Part shown: one piece after another, positions 14,979 through 23,568 of the stretch
Position numbering within the stretch: position 1 is the first letter of the stretch
How the letters are laid out: each line of letters opens with the position of its first letter
Source of the DNA: an uncultured Flavobacteriales bacterium
GTDB taxonomy: Bacteria > Bacteroidota > Bacteroidia > Flavobacteriales > Crocinitomicaceae
NCBI GenBank assembly: GCA_946480085.1
Contig: CAMLHZ010000001.1
Coordinates: 434,001-498,000 of the forward strand
DNA length: 64,000 nucleotides
Direction: 5' to 3'
Position numbers and translations under genes: made by a program
The notes under the pieces: generated by a model
What the model was told of the DNA's origin: nothing
The model's input: the letters and a program-made list of their open reading frames with translations, nothing else
Database searches by the model: none

Positions 14979-15096
14979 CCCACGGATGCACAGATATTTT
15001 GCTTCCGCCACGGCGGACACTCGCGGTTAATCAAAACATTTTCAGTTTTTCCTGGAGGCGACTGGTAAGCGCCTCAATAATCTGCGCATCAGTGGG
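14979..15096. repeat. Inverted-repeat element, 118 bp, dispersed family
   Basis: CCCACGGATGCACAGAT (14979-14995) is matched at 15 of 17 positions by the reverse complement of 15080-15096. Inside are two hairpins: CCGCCACGGCGG (15005-15016) and GAGGCG/CGCCTC (15055-15060, 15070-15075). A related terminal sequence occurs in opposite orientation at 53500-53516. It lies between the start of the ECF sigma gene and the stop of the DUF1345 gene and could contribute terminator structure. Confidence 0.65.
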
Positions 15097-15111
15097 GGGA
15101 TATTATATGGG

Positions 15112-15753
15112 TTATTTTAAGATCTCATTAATCGTCAACGCTACCAAAATCGTATTAAAAATGAAAGAAATCAACGAATGAACCAAGGTCAGTCTTCGTA
15201 ATCCTTTGGTTTTTATGGTAACATCTGAAACCTGGAATGTCATACCAATTGTATAGGAATAATAGGCGAAATCGATGTAATCCGGATGTTCTTCTTCAGG
15301 GAAATCCAATCCTTTGGCGTGTTTGCTGTATTTCTGGTTCAAATCGCCATAATATAAATGTGCATAGCGAAATGTAAACGAAAGGTGAACAATGAACCAG
15401 GAAAGTGCTACTGAAGTGATGAAAAGCAAACTATTCGGAAGATGCGGAATTGCTGAGTTCTCGTCATTCCAAATGATAACTGCAAAAAGTGAAATGGAAC
15501 AACAAGCTACCATTATGGCAAATTGAAACCACACGCCTAGATCTTCGTCTTTTGCGTGCATTTTTATCTGTGTCGACTGAATGCGAAGCATCGTGATAAT
15601 TCCTTGAGTCAGGTAGGTGATTCCGAAAACGATCCATCCCAATTCAAAGCAATTTCCGTAACCCAATTTCAATTTGGAGCAAACCAGGAACGTTATGAAC
15701 GCAAGTATCAGACTAATGCAAAACCGAATGAGCGCAATGTGTTTATATTTCAC
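15112..15753 (-). CDS. DUF1345 integral membrane protein
   Basis: The product has 213 residues and about five membrane helices (for example IALIRFCISLILAFITFLV, ITSVALSWFIVHLSFTF). The C-terminal signature YIDFAYYSYTIGMTFQVSDV is the hallmark of the DUF1345 family, whose function is unknown; the helix layout resembles ion-channel-like folds, but that is not evidence of transport. It is divergent from the gene at 15886. Confidence 0.82.
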   Translation of the reverse strand: MKYKHIALIRFCISLILAFITFLVCSKLKLGYGNCFELGWIVFGITYLTQGIITMLRIQSTQIKMHAKDEDLGVWFQFAIMVACCSISLFAVIIWNDENSAIPHLPNSLLFITSVALSWFIVHLSFTFRYAHLYYGDLNQKYSKHAKGLDFPEEEHPDYIDFAYYSYTIGMTFQVSDVTIKTKGLRRLTLVHSLISFIFNTILVALTINEILK

Positions 15754-15885
15754 TTGAATGCTTTTTTATTCTCTACGAACATTTTTAAGCAGAGTTACTT
15801 GAAATTCAGAATAAAAGCAGAAATTTGCAAGCTGAACTTTTTTGAGAGATCGTCGTATACACACGCATTTGAATTACTAATATCA

Positions 15886-17169
15886 ATGGATAACCCACAA
15901 GAACAAGAACAACAAAGCGAAAATATCCAAACTCCCGCTGCTGAGACAACCGAAACGCTTAAGAAACCAAGAAGTAGATTTAAGAAATGGCTACGTCGTG
16001 GTTATTTTACCGCAGTTCACTTATTAGCCCTTTTTGCATTGGCATTAATTGGAGTTGCGGTTGCGGCAAAAATGAAATGGACAAATGACGCTGGAAATGA
16101 GGATTTGAATAGTCGTTATTTCGATAAAATGGCGAACAAATACAATCAGGGATTTGAAACTGATAGTCTTTCTTTTGCAAAGCATGAGCGTCAGATGTAT
16201 CAAAACGTTGGGCTTTTGGCGAAGTATTATCCGCAGAACGCAAAGATCATTTTGCAGGCTTATCAAAATACGGGAGACATTACAATTGCACTTCGTATGT
16301 TGGATGCTGCGAACCTGAGAATGAAGAATCACAAAGGTTATCAGCGTGAATTAAGAAGAATTGAGTCACAGGCACAGGAAGCTTCGGTTTCAATTTATCC
16401 TTGGGCTAACTATAAGGAATGGAAGGAATTCTGTCGTGTGGTTCGAGCGGATAGTGCGGCTATCGATTCTGTTTCCAGAATTACAGGAGTGGAATCAAGA
16501 ATGATCGTGATGTGTTTGGTAGGAGAGCAAATCCGAATGTTTAACTCTTCCCGTGAACAATTCAAGAAATATGTTATTCCATATAGTCGTTTGATTATGA
16601 CCACTAACAGAGGTTATGGTGTAACAGGAATTTTACAGAATACCGCATTGAAGATCGAGGCGAATGTTTATGATAAGAAAAGTCCATTCTATGCTGGAGA
16701 TTATTTCCAGCAATGCTTGAACCTCAAGGATTCATTCCCGGAATTGGTTGTTGACACAATAGAAGCGCATAAACACCATACCATTCAGCGATTGATGAAA
16801 GGTGGTGATCATTTCTATTCATATTTATATACTGCATTTTTCTTGCGTCAGTTCCAGGCACATTGGGAAAAGGCAGGACTTTCATTGGCATACCGACCAG
16901 AGATTCTTGGAACCTTGTACAATCTAGGTTTCCAAAAGAGTAAGCCGAAGAAGAATCCTGCTGTTGGTGGTTCTACCTTTAAAGTAGGAGATAAGGAATA
17001 TACTTTTGGTGGACTCTGTTATGAATTCTATTATAGTGGTGAGCTCATGGACATTTTCCCGCTAACCAGTAAACCATTTGTTCCTGTGAAGGAACTGCAA
17101 CGGACAATAAAATTTCCGGAGCCTGAGGAAGAAGAGGAAGTTGTTCCCGTTCCGGTGGTTGCGGGATAA
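15886..17169 (+). CDS. Membrane-anchored protein with lysozyme-fold-like motifs
   Basis: The product has 427 residues: a polar Gln/Glu/Thr head, a basic patch (KKPRSRFKKWLRR), one membrane helix (about 45-62) and a periplasmic part. The region SRITGVESRMIVMCLVGEQI followed by NRGYGVTGILQNTALKIE resembles the order in lytic-transglycosylase/lysozyme folds (ESR-x-GEQ near a putative catalytic Glu, then the YGVTGI-ALKIE helix). The C-terminus is acidic and proline-rich. A role in peptidoglycan cleavage is inference; the family was not recognised by name. The start is the ATG at 15886, just before the membrane-protein head; a longer open frame upstream lacks a sensible N-terminus. Confidence 0.68.
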   Translation: MDNPQEQEQQSENIQTPAAETTETLKKPRSRFKKWLRRGYFTAVHLLALFALALIGVAVAAKMKWTNDAGNEDLNSRYFDKMANKYNQGFETDSLSFAKHERQMYQNVGLLAKYYPQNAKIILQAYQNTGDITIALRMLDAANLRMKNHKGYQRELRRIESQAQEASVSIYPWANYKEWKEFCRVVRADSAAIDSVSRITGVESRMIVMCLVGEQIRMFNSSREQFKKYVIPYSRLIMTTNRGYGVTGILQNTALKIEANVYDKKSPFYAGDYFQQCLNLKDSFPELVVDTIEAHKHHTIQRLMKGGDHFYSYLYTAFFLRQFQAHWEKAGLSLAYRPEILGTLYNLGFQKSKPKKNPAVGGSTFKVGDKEYTFGGLCYEFYYSGELMDIFPLTSKPFVPVKELQRTIKFPEPEEEEEVVPVPVVAG

Positions 17170-17188
17170 CGATAATATTGATAAAAAA

Positions 17189-17221
17189 GTAAGGGCGAAT
17201 AATTATTCGCCTTTATTTTTT
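17189..17221 (+). terminator. Intrinsic terminator
   Basis: The 18-base perfect palindrome GGCGAATAATTATTCGCC (17194-17211) is followed by TTTATTTTTTG. It ends the transcript of the preceding plus-strand gene. Confidence 0.85.
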
Positions 17222-17268
17222 GCAGTACTTTTTTTGTAAATTGTGTACGCTAACAGCAATCTCTACTT

Positions 17269-20200
17269 ATGAAAAAACTACTGGCACTTTTACTATTGCT
17301 TCCACTCGGAGTAATTGCCCAAACAGTTAATGTAAACTATCAGGATGGAAAAATCTGGTTCAAACTGGATGATGAGGTAAGGCTTCTTCAGCCACTCAAT
17401 GAGGACGCTTCCAAAATCCCTGTTCAATCCATTCCCGGACTGAATCAAATTGTCTCCAAATATGGATTTGTCAATCTATCGAAACCTTTTGCAGCAGCTA
17501 AGAATTCAAGAGTCTTGCAGCGAACTTATTTATTGGAGTTTTCATCCATTCAGGAAATTGAAAAATGCCTTAGGGATTTGGAGAATCTAAGTGGTGTAGA
17601 ATATGCCGAAAAGGTTCCACTTGATCGCATGTGTTTAACTCCGAACGATCCATCATACAGTTCACAATGGGGTTTGGCAAACATAAATGCTCCTGCTGCA
17701 TGGAATTACTTTTCTACTGGAAGTAATGTGGTGGTTGCAATCGTGGATGATGCCATTGAGCGCACACATGCAGATCTTTCTCCAAACTTATGGGTGAACA
17801 GCGGTGAAATTCCAGCAAACAATATTGATGACGATAACAATGGATATATTGACGATATCAATGGATATGATGTTGGGAGTAACGACAACAATCCGAATCC
17901 CCCAAGCGGTGCTTTCGATCACGGAACGCATGTAGCAGGAATTGTTTCAGCAAGTTCCAACAATGGTGTGGGAGTGGCTTCTATTGGTTACAGCTGTAAA
18001 TTGATGTGTGTAAAGTCTACAACAACCGTTGGGCAGGTTACCAATGGATATGATGGAATTATTTATGCAGCCGTAAGTGGTGCTCACGTAATCAATATGA
18101 GTTGGGGTGGGCCAAGCAGCTCCATCACCGCTCAAAACATTGTTGACTATGCCGTTAGTGAAGGCTGTATTCTGATTGCTGCTGCTGGAAACGATGATGT
18201 GAGCACTCAATTTTATCCTGCCGCCTATAACAATGTTGTTTCTGTTGCTGCTACTACCAGTTCAAATACGAAAGCGAGTTTTTCTAACTATGGTTCCTGG
18301 ATTGATGTCTCTGCTCCTGGAAATAACATCTATAGTACAACTGTAGGAAATTCCTATGGAAATAAATCAGGAACTTCAATGGCTTCGCCTATGGTTGCAG
18401 GTTTGGCAGGTTTGATGAAATCATTGAATCCAAACATGCCAAATGCTGATTTGATTAACTGTTTATTGACAACTGCAGCAAATATCAATGCACAAAACCC
18501 ATCATATATTGGTCAGCTAGGAAGTGGACGAATTGATGCAGCGGCAGCAATGGCTTGTGTATCGGCGTCTTTAAGTAATCCTCCAGTTGCTGATTTTAGT
18601 GCAAATTTCACTACGATTAGCGCTGGTGGTTCAGTGCTGTTTACCAATCTGAGCACATACAATCCAACTGCATGGAGTTGGACATTCACAGGCGGAACTC
18701 CGGCAAGTTTCAATGGACAAAATCCGCCTTCAATTACCTACAATACACCTGGAACCTATAATGTTTCGCTTACAGTTACCAATGCAAACGGAACTGATAC
18801 TGAAACAAAAACAGGATACATTGTTGTAAATCCAGCCGCTGTTTGTGAGAAAATTAATCTTCCGGTACCCGCTGGATGGACTCCTGCGAATTATTATACT
18901 GGAGCAAGTGTTGGCGCAGATGGATGGATCAACGGAATGAATGTTTATCTCGACAAACAGAAAGCCATGTATTTCGACGCGTCAGCTTCACCGAATACTA
19001 TTTTGAACAATATTTGGGTAGCCTTTGGACTTGCTTATTCTGCGAATCCTTCTAAAATTGTCCCTGTTAATATTTACGACGGTACATCTGGTACTCCCGG
19101 AGCCCTTATTGGTAGTTCAAATCTAACAATGGGACAGATTATGAGTGATGTTGATGGTGGATTTTATACAGAAGCAAGCTTCGTAAATAATCCCGTTACG
19201 CTACCAGCTTCCAAGAAATTCTTCGTTTCATTGGGACTAACTAATTTGCAGTGGACAGGAGGAGTAAAAGACACGTTGAGCATTGTAAGTAACTCCGTTG
19301 GACAAACAACTCCTTCCGTTATTTGGGAACAGCAATCCGACAATTTATGGTATCAATATACTACTGCCGGTTCATGGAATTTGAGCGCGTCTTTATTCAT
19401 CCACCCATTCCTTACAAATACACCTTCTCAAGCAGTTATCACGCCAAGTACCTTAACAATATGTTCAGGAAATTCAATTGATTTTGATGCCGCTGGAAGT
19501 ACTTATCAAGATACGTTATTGTGGTATTTCCCTAGTGGAACTCCAACTGTTATTCCTTCGGCACCAACGGCTTCAGTGACTTACGCTACACCTGGAACGT
19601 ACAATGCCATTTTGTATACAATAGGCGGTGGTTGTGCATTATTTGATTCTGCATTTGTTTCCATCACGGTAAATCCAACACCAACAATCAGTGTTAGTGG
19701 TGATAATATTATCTGTAATGGTGAAAGTACTGCGTTGACTGCATCAGGAGCAGGTTCTCTTGCCTGGACTCCAAGTTCGGGACTATCAGCAACAACAGGG
19801 AACAATGTTACCGCAAATCCAACTGTCACAACTACGTATGCAATCACCGGAACGATTGGGGCTTGTAGTAATTCAACCACAATCACAATCAATGTTGACG
19901 ATCCAAGTGTCGCTTCGATTGCGTTTGTAGACAGTACCGTCGCTTGTCCAACTTCCGTTTCATTTGATGGAAGTAATTCTACAGATGCGGATAGCTTTAC
20001 CTGGAGTTTTCCGGGTGGTATCCCTGCAACTTCTAACAGCTCATCACCAACAATTACTTTTGGAACTGATGGCCCTGTAAATGTCCAATTGATTACCGTA
20101 AACACGTGTGGATCGGATACAACGGAGTTTCCAATTCAAATTTCCACTACTTGTGGATTGGGGTTGGATGATTCCGAAATTGATTATGCAATTTCATTTA

Positions 20201-20418
20201 ACCCAGCGCAATCTATAATTCATATTGTTAGTGAAAAAGGTTTGACAGCTGGTACAAGCATCGAATTGTACAACGAGTTGGGACAGTTGCTTAACTCTAA
20301 CCGATTATCGAATCAAGTCTCTTCATTCGAAATTCCAGTTGCTGCTTATGCCTCAGGAATGTATTTCGTTCGTGTTCATTCGAGTGTCGGAGAAGTGACT
20401 TCTAAAGTGATTAAGTAA
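17269..20418 (+). CDS. Secreted subtilisin-family (S8) serine protease, T9SS cargo
   Basis: The product has 1,049 residues. After a signal peptide (1-17) and an N-terminal prodomain-like region (about 20-120) comes the S8 catalytic domain at about 130-430, with triad D160 (AIVDDAIERTHADL), H218 (FDHGTHVAG) and S370 (SGTSMASPM). A PKD domain follows (about 440-525, WSWTFTGGTPASF), then a beta-sandwich region, further PKD-like modules near 720-980 and a C-terminal T9SS sorting domain (IELYNELGQLL ... GMYFVRVHSSVGEVTSKVIK). It should be an extracellular endopeptidase, active on proteins in the environment. All catalytic residues are present. Confidence 0.95.
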   Translation: MKKLLALLLLLPLGVIAQTVNVNYQDGKIWFKLDDEVRLLQPLNEDASKIPVQSIPGLNQIVSKYGFVNLSKPFAAAKNSRVLQRTYLLEFSSIQEIEKCLRDLENLSGVEYAEKVPLDRMCLTPNDPSYSSQWGLANINAPAAWNYFSTGSNVVVAIVDDAIERTHADLSPNLWVNSGEIPANNIDDDNNGYIDDINGYDVGSNDNNPNPPSGAFDHGTHVAGIVSASSNNGVGVASIGYSCKLMCVKSTTTVGQVTNGYDGIIYAAVSGAHVINMSWGGPSSSITAQNIVDYAVSEGCILIAAAGNDDVSTQFYPAAYNNVVSVAATTSSNTKASFSNYGSWIDVSAPGNNIYSTTVGNSYGNKSGTSMASPMVAGLAGLMKSLNPNMPNADLINCLLTTAANINAQNPSYIGQLGSGRIDAAAAMACVSASLSNPPVADFSANFTTISAGGSVLFTNLSTYNPTAWSWTFTGGTPASFNGQNPPSITYNTPGTYNVSLTVTNANGTDTETKTGYIVVNPAAVCEKINLPVPAGWTPANYYTGASVGADGWINGMNVYLDKQKAMYFDASASPNTILNNIWVAFGLAYSANPSKIVPVNIYDGTSGTPGALIGSSNLTMGQIMSDVDGGFYTEASFVNNPVTLPASKKFFVSLGLTNLQWTGGVKDTLSIVSNSVGQTTPSVIWEQQSDNLWYQYTTAGSWNLSASLFIHPFLTNTPSQAVITPSTLTICSGNSIDFDAAGSTYQDTLLWYFPSGTPTVIPSAPTASVTYATPGTYNAILYTIGGGCALFDSAFVSITVNPTPTISVSGDNIICNGESTALTASGAGSLAWTPSSGLSATTGNNVTANPTVTTTYAITGTIGACSNSTTITINVDDPSVASIAFVDSTVACPTSVSFDGSNSTDADSFTWSFPGGIPATSNSSSPTITFGTDGPVNVQLITVNTCGSDTTEFPIQISTTCGLGLDDSEIDYAISFNPAQSIIHIVSEKGLTAGTSIELYNELGQLLNSNRLSNQVSSFEIPVAAYASGMYFVRVHSSVGEVTSKVIK

Positions 20419-20440
20419 TTCTTCATAGAGTAGGAAGTAT

Positions 20441-20476
20441 AAAAAAAGGGCTGAATTATGATTCAGCCCTTTTTTA
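20441..20476. terminator. Bidirectional intrinsic terminator
   Basis: A 14-bp stem (AAAAAGGGCTGAAT at 20443-20456 and its complement at 20461-20474) with loop TATG lies between the stops of the convergent subtilase and asnS genes, with T tracts on both strands. Confidence 0.9.
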
Positions 20477-20555
20477 TGATGGTAATTTAAATTTCACTTT
20501 TCCAACTGAGACACTTTCAGTTCGGGTAGCGGAATGTAATGTAGTTTATCGAGAA

Positions 20556-22007
20556 CTAAAACTCTGCGTTCTGTGGTGTTCTTGGGAATGGAATTACATC
20601 ACGGATATTCGACATTCCTGTAACAAACATTACCATGCGTTCAAATCCTAATCCGAATCCTGCGTGTGGAACAGAACCAAATCTTCTGGTATCCATGTAC
20701 CACCACAAATCTTCTTCTTCAATGTGGAAAGCAGCACATTTCTCTTTTAGAATATCCAAACGTTCCTCACGCTGAGATCCTCCAACCATTTCACCGATTC
20801 CCGGGAACAAAATGTCCATTGCAGCAACGGTTTCTTTTCCTGGTTCTGAATGATCATTTCTACGCATGTAGAATGCTTTGAATGAAGCCGGGTAATCTGT
20901 GATAATTACCGGACGTTTGTATTCCTTTTCTACGAGGTAACGCTCATGCTCCGATTGTAAGTCAGTTCCCCATTCAACATCATACTGGAATTTCTTCTTT
21001 TTGTAATGATTTGAATTCATTAATACGTTGATGGCCTCTGTATAAGTAATGCGTTGGAAATCGTTTTGAGTCACGAACTGTAAACGTTCGATCAATCCCA
21101 ATTCGTTACGCTCGTTTTGCGGTTTTTGTGTTTGTTCCTGCGCATCTCTGTCGTTCAGGAATTTCAAATCATCAGCGCAATTCGTCATCACATACTGACA
21201 AATGTATTTCAGCATTTCTTCAGCCAAATCCATGTTGTCGTTAAGATCGTTAAAAGCAACTTCCGGTTCGATCATCCAGAATTCGGCTAAGTGACGTGAA
21301 GTATTTGAATTTTCAGCACGGAAAGTTGGTCCGAAAGTATAAACTGCACCTAAAGCAAGGGCTGCCAATTCACCTTCCAACTGACCGGAAACCGTTAAGT
21401 TCACTGGTTTCCCGAAGAAATCTTCTTTATAGTTTACGCTTCCATCTTCGTTCAAAGGTGGATTTGTAGCATCTAAATTCGTTACACGGAACATTTCTCC
21501 GGCACCTTCAGCATCCGAACCTGTAATAATTGGTGTGTGAATGTAGAAGAATCCTTTCTCGTTAAAGAATTGGTGAATTGCGAAACTAACTGCATGACGA
21601 ACTCTGAAAACTGCTCCGAATAAGTTCGTTCTGAAACGAAGATGCGCCTGATCTCTCAAGAACTCCAAACTGTGTTTCTTCGGCTGCATTACTGTTTTCT
21701 GAACATCGTCAGGATGTGCTTCACCGATAATCTCGATTTCTGAAACTTGTAGTTCAACTGCCTGACCGCTTCCTTGAGATTCGATCAATTGACCTGTTAA
21801 ACCAACGGCTGCAGCAGTAGTGATCTTTTTCAATGTTTCTTCATCAAACTTCTCGAAATCAACAACTGCCTGAATATTATTAATTGTTGATCCGTCATTC
21901 AATTGGATAAAACGATTACTTCTAAACGCTCTAACCCATCCTTTAATAACGTAAGTCTCGCCCACTTTTGGCTGACTCAATACATCAACAATTTTTGTCC
22001 TTTTCAT
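20556..22007 (-). CDS. asnS: Asparaginyl-tRNA synthetase
   Basis: This class IIb synthetase of 483 residues has an N-terminal OB-fold anticodon-binding domain ([21 protein letters not shown]) and a catalytic core with motif 2 ([20 protein letters not shown]) and motif 3 ([16 protein letters not shown]). The AsnRS-type sequence [19 protein letters not shown], split around the active site, separates it from AspRS. The start is the ATG at 22007 ([10 protein letters not shown]); an upstream in-frame ATG would add an unrelated 26-residue leader. Confidence 0.96.
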   Translation of the reverse strand: MKRTKIVDVLSQPKVGETYVIKGWVRAFRSNRFIQLNDGSTINNIQAVVDFEKFDEETLKKITTAAAVGLTGQLIESQGSGQAVELQVSEIEIIGEAHPDDVQKTVMQPKKHSLEFLRDQAHLRFRTNLFGAVFRVRHAVSFAIHQFFNEKGFFYIHTPIITGSDAEGAGEMFRVTNLDATNPPLNEDGSVNYKEDFFGKPVNLTVSGQLEGELAALALGAVYTFGPTFRAENSNTSRHLAEFWMIEPEVAFNDLNDNMDLAEEMLKYICQYVMTNCADDLKFLNDRDAQEQTQKPQNERNELGLIERLQFVTQNDFQRITYTEAINVLMNSNHYKKKKFQYDVEWGTDLQSEHERYLVEKEYKRPVIITDYPASFKAFYMRRNDHSEPGKETVAAMDILFPGIGEMVGGSQREERLDILKEKCAAFHIEEEDLWWYMDTRRFGSVPHAGFGLGFERMVMFVTGMSNIRDVIPFPRTPQNAEF

Positions 22008-22048
22008 CTTTTTTGAATTGTGTGACAAAAATAGCAGAAAAAGCGCAT

Positions 22049-22447
22049 TTAATGGATATCCTCGTTTGTTATGATAAAGCGGCATTCACATTCACCGCCA
22101 CCTCCCATAGCTTTTGATTTTACAATAGAAGTCCAATTTCCGCTTTCATTCATATTTCTCTGGATTTCAAGCGTGTCATTGGTGAAGACACCTGAACTAA
22201 GGGTCCCTGCTTCCAGTCCACAATTCCCAAAATCTTCGACTCTTCCTAAACCACCGCGAGTCTGAACGATCATAGAACTGTTTTTTGGAATCATGAAACT
22301 GTCCTGAGCAAAAGCCGGGTAAGTTTCCTGTTCTACCTTTATCCAGATATCATGTGAAGATTTGTTTTCGATGATCCGCTCGAAATGAACTCCGGGATCG
22401 CAAGCGTAAATCAAGAGTATTAATGGAAGGATGATTAAGAATTTCAT
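22049..22447 (-). CDS. Small lipoprotein, hypothetical
   Basis: The product has 132 residues with a lipoprotein signal: hydrophobic [16 protein letters not shown] with the lipobox ending at Cys. The mature part is a small beta-rich domain ([18 protein letters not shown]) that ends with a [10 protein letters not shown] motif. The family is not recognised. The ATG at 22447 is used because it starts the signal sequence directly. A hairpin repeat lies 17 bases upstream. Confidence 0.72.
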   Translation of the reverse strand: MKFLIILPLILLIYACDPGVHFERIIENKSSHDIWIKVEQETYPAFAQDSFMIPKNSSMIVQTRGGLGRVEDFGNCGLEAGTLSSGVFTNDTLEIQRNMNESGNWTSIVKSKAMGGGGECECRFIITNEDIH

Positions 22448-22460
22448 GTCATTAGGCAAT

Positions 22461-22505
22461 AAAAAACCCGGTCACTGAGCGGAGTCGAAGTGCCGGGTTT
22501 TTGTT
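22461..22505 (-). terminator. Terminator hairpin on a dispersed palindromic repeat
   Basis: AAACCCGG (22464-22471) pairs with CCGGGTTT (22493-22500). The loop carries CACTGAGCGGAGTCGAAGTG, a second copy of the repeat core at 5021-5043. On the minus strand it follows the PorP/SprF gene stop by two bases and ends in a T tract at 22466-22461. Confidence 0.8.
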
Positions 22506-22506
22506 A

Positions 22507-23565
22507 TTAATATTTCAAACCGCCGCCACGTCTTGCTTTAAAGAGCGCATGGTTTTGATTGATGTAGCTTAATGAAAATTCCAAACTTCCAATTCCAGGA
22601 GATCTTCTCAACGCAGAAAGTGTTCCGTCGTAAGAAACACCAAACTTGAATCCTTTGTATTCTATTTGCATTGTTGGAATAATTGCATCCTTCATTCGGG
22701 CATAACAACCGAGACCAACTGAAGCATCACGCTTAAACCCGGTTTGTTTTGATCCTTCTGAAAAACGACGTTTCAATACACCACCAAAAATGGTTTCGTA
22801 ATGTCCGCCCTGAACAAACTGAACAGCTTGTGCATCAAAAGAAAACTTGGTTTGAGGAATGTCCATTGTGTAATTAACCATTGCAACATACTTACGCTCC
22901 AACTTTTCACCAGAACCAGTTCTGTATTTCATCATAGGAGCATTTGCGTGATATGCTGCTAAACCGAATTGAAATTTCACGTCGTTATTTCTTGCGAAAC
23001 CTGAATTATCACCATCGAATTGATAGAAAAGCCCAGCTGAAGCATCAAAATAGTTGAAGGAATTTAATCCGTTACTTTCACCACTTACAAGAGCAGGATC
23101 GTAACCAGTTCCTGTCCATTGCGAATCGAACGTCAGTTTAGACATATCTCCTTTTCTCATTCCCATTCCAGTTTGGATACCAGCTGACAACTGATGACCA
23201 TTTCCCATTGGAAGAATACCGCTAATGGTAATTGCTGCGTTCTGAGTTCCGAATTTGGAAAGTCCACCAATATCATTGTAAAACTGAAGTCCAACTGCCA
23301 GATGTGGCTGCGGACGCATCACATCTTTGAATAAACATGCGTCAACGTTCAAACCAGAGGACATGAATGAAGTACTTCCGCCCAACCATTGGTTTCTGTG
23401 GTGAAGTGCAACTCTTTCCCAACCATCGTATACTCCTACTGCACCAGGGTTCAGTAAGTTCGGTGATTGCAAGATTTGAGAGAAGTGCAAATCCTGAGCC
23501 GTTGCAGTCCCGACAGACATCGGGATTACAACGATCAATCCTATATTAATGAGTAACTTCTTCAT
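22507..23565 (-). CDS. PorP/SprF-family type IX secretion membrane protein
   Basis: The product is a 352-residue outer-membrane barrel. After a signal peptide, the family hallmark ending the first strand is present (LHFSQILQSPNLLNPGAVGVYDG), followed by RVALHHRNQW, LAVGLQFYNDIGG and repeated amphipathic strands up to a C-terminal FSLSYINQ. PorP/SprF proteins work with T9SS; SprF is needed for SprB export in Flavobacterium johnsoniae. It starts 3 bases after the stop of the CotH/CHU_C surface protein, exactly the arrangement known for type B (CHU_C) cargo and its partner. Confidence 0.93.
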   Translation of the reverse strand: MKKLLINIGLIVVIPMSVGTATAQDLHFSQILQSPNLLNPGAVGVYDGWERVALHHRNQWLGGSTSFMSSGLNVDACLFKDVMRPQPHLAVGLQFYNDIGGLSKFGTQNAAITISGILPMGNGHQLSAGIQTGMGMRKGDMSKLTFDSQWTGTGYDPALVSGESNGLNSFNYFDASAGLFYQFDGDNSGFARNNDVKFQFGLAAYHANAPMMKYRTGSGEKLERKYVAMVNYTMDIPQTKFSFDAQAVQFVQGGHYETIFGGVLKRRFSEGSKQTGFKRDASVGLGCYARMKDAIIPTMQIEYKGFKFGVSYDGTLSALRRSPGIGSLEFSLSYINQNHALFKARRGGGLKY

Positions 23566-23568
23566 GGC

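Noticed and set aside
19581..20105. Minus-strand open frame of 174 codons inside the subtilase gene
   Set aside because: It overlaps conserved PKD-like and sorting-domain coding on the plus strand and has no recognisable start or domain.
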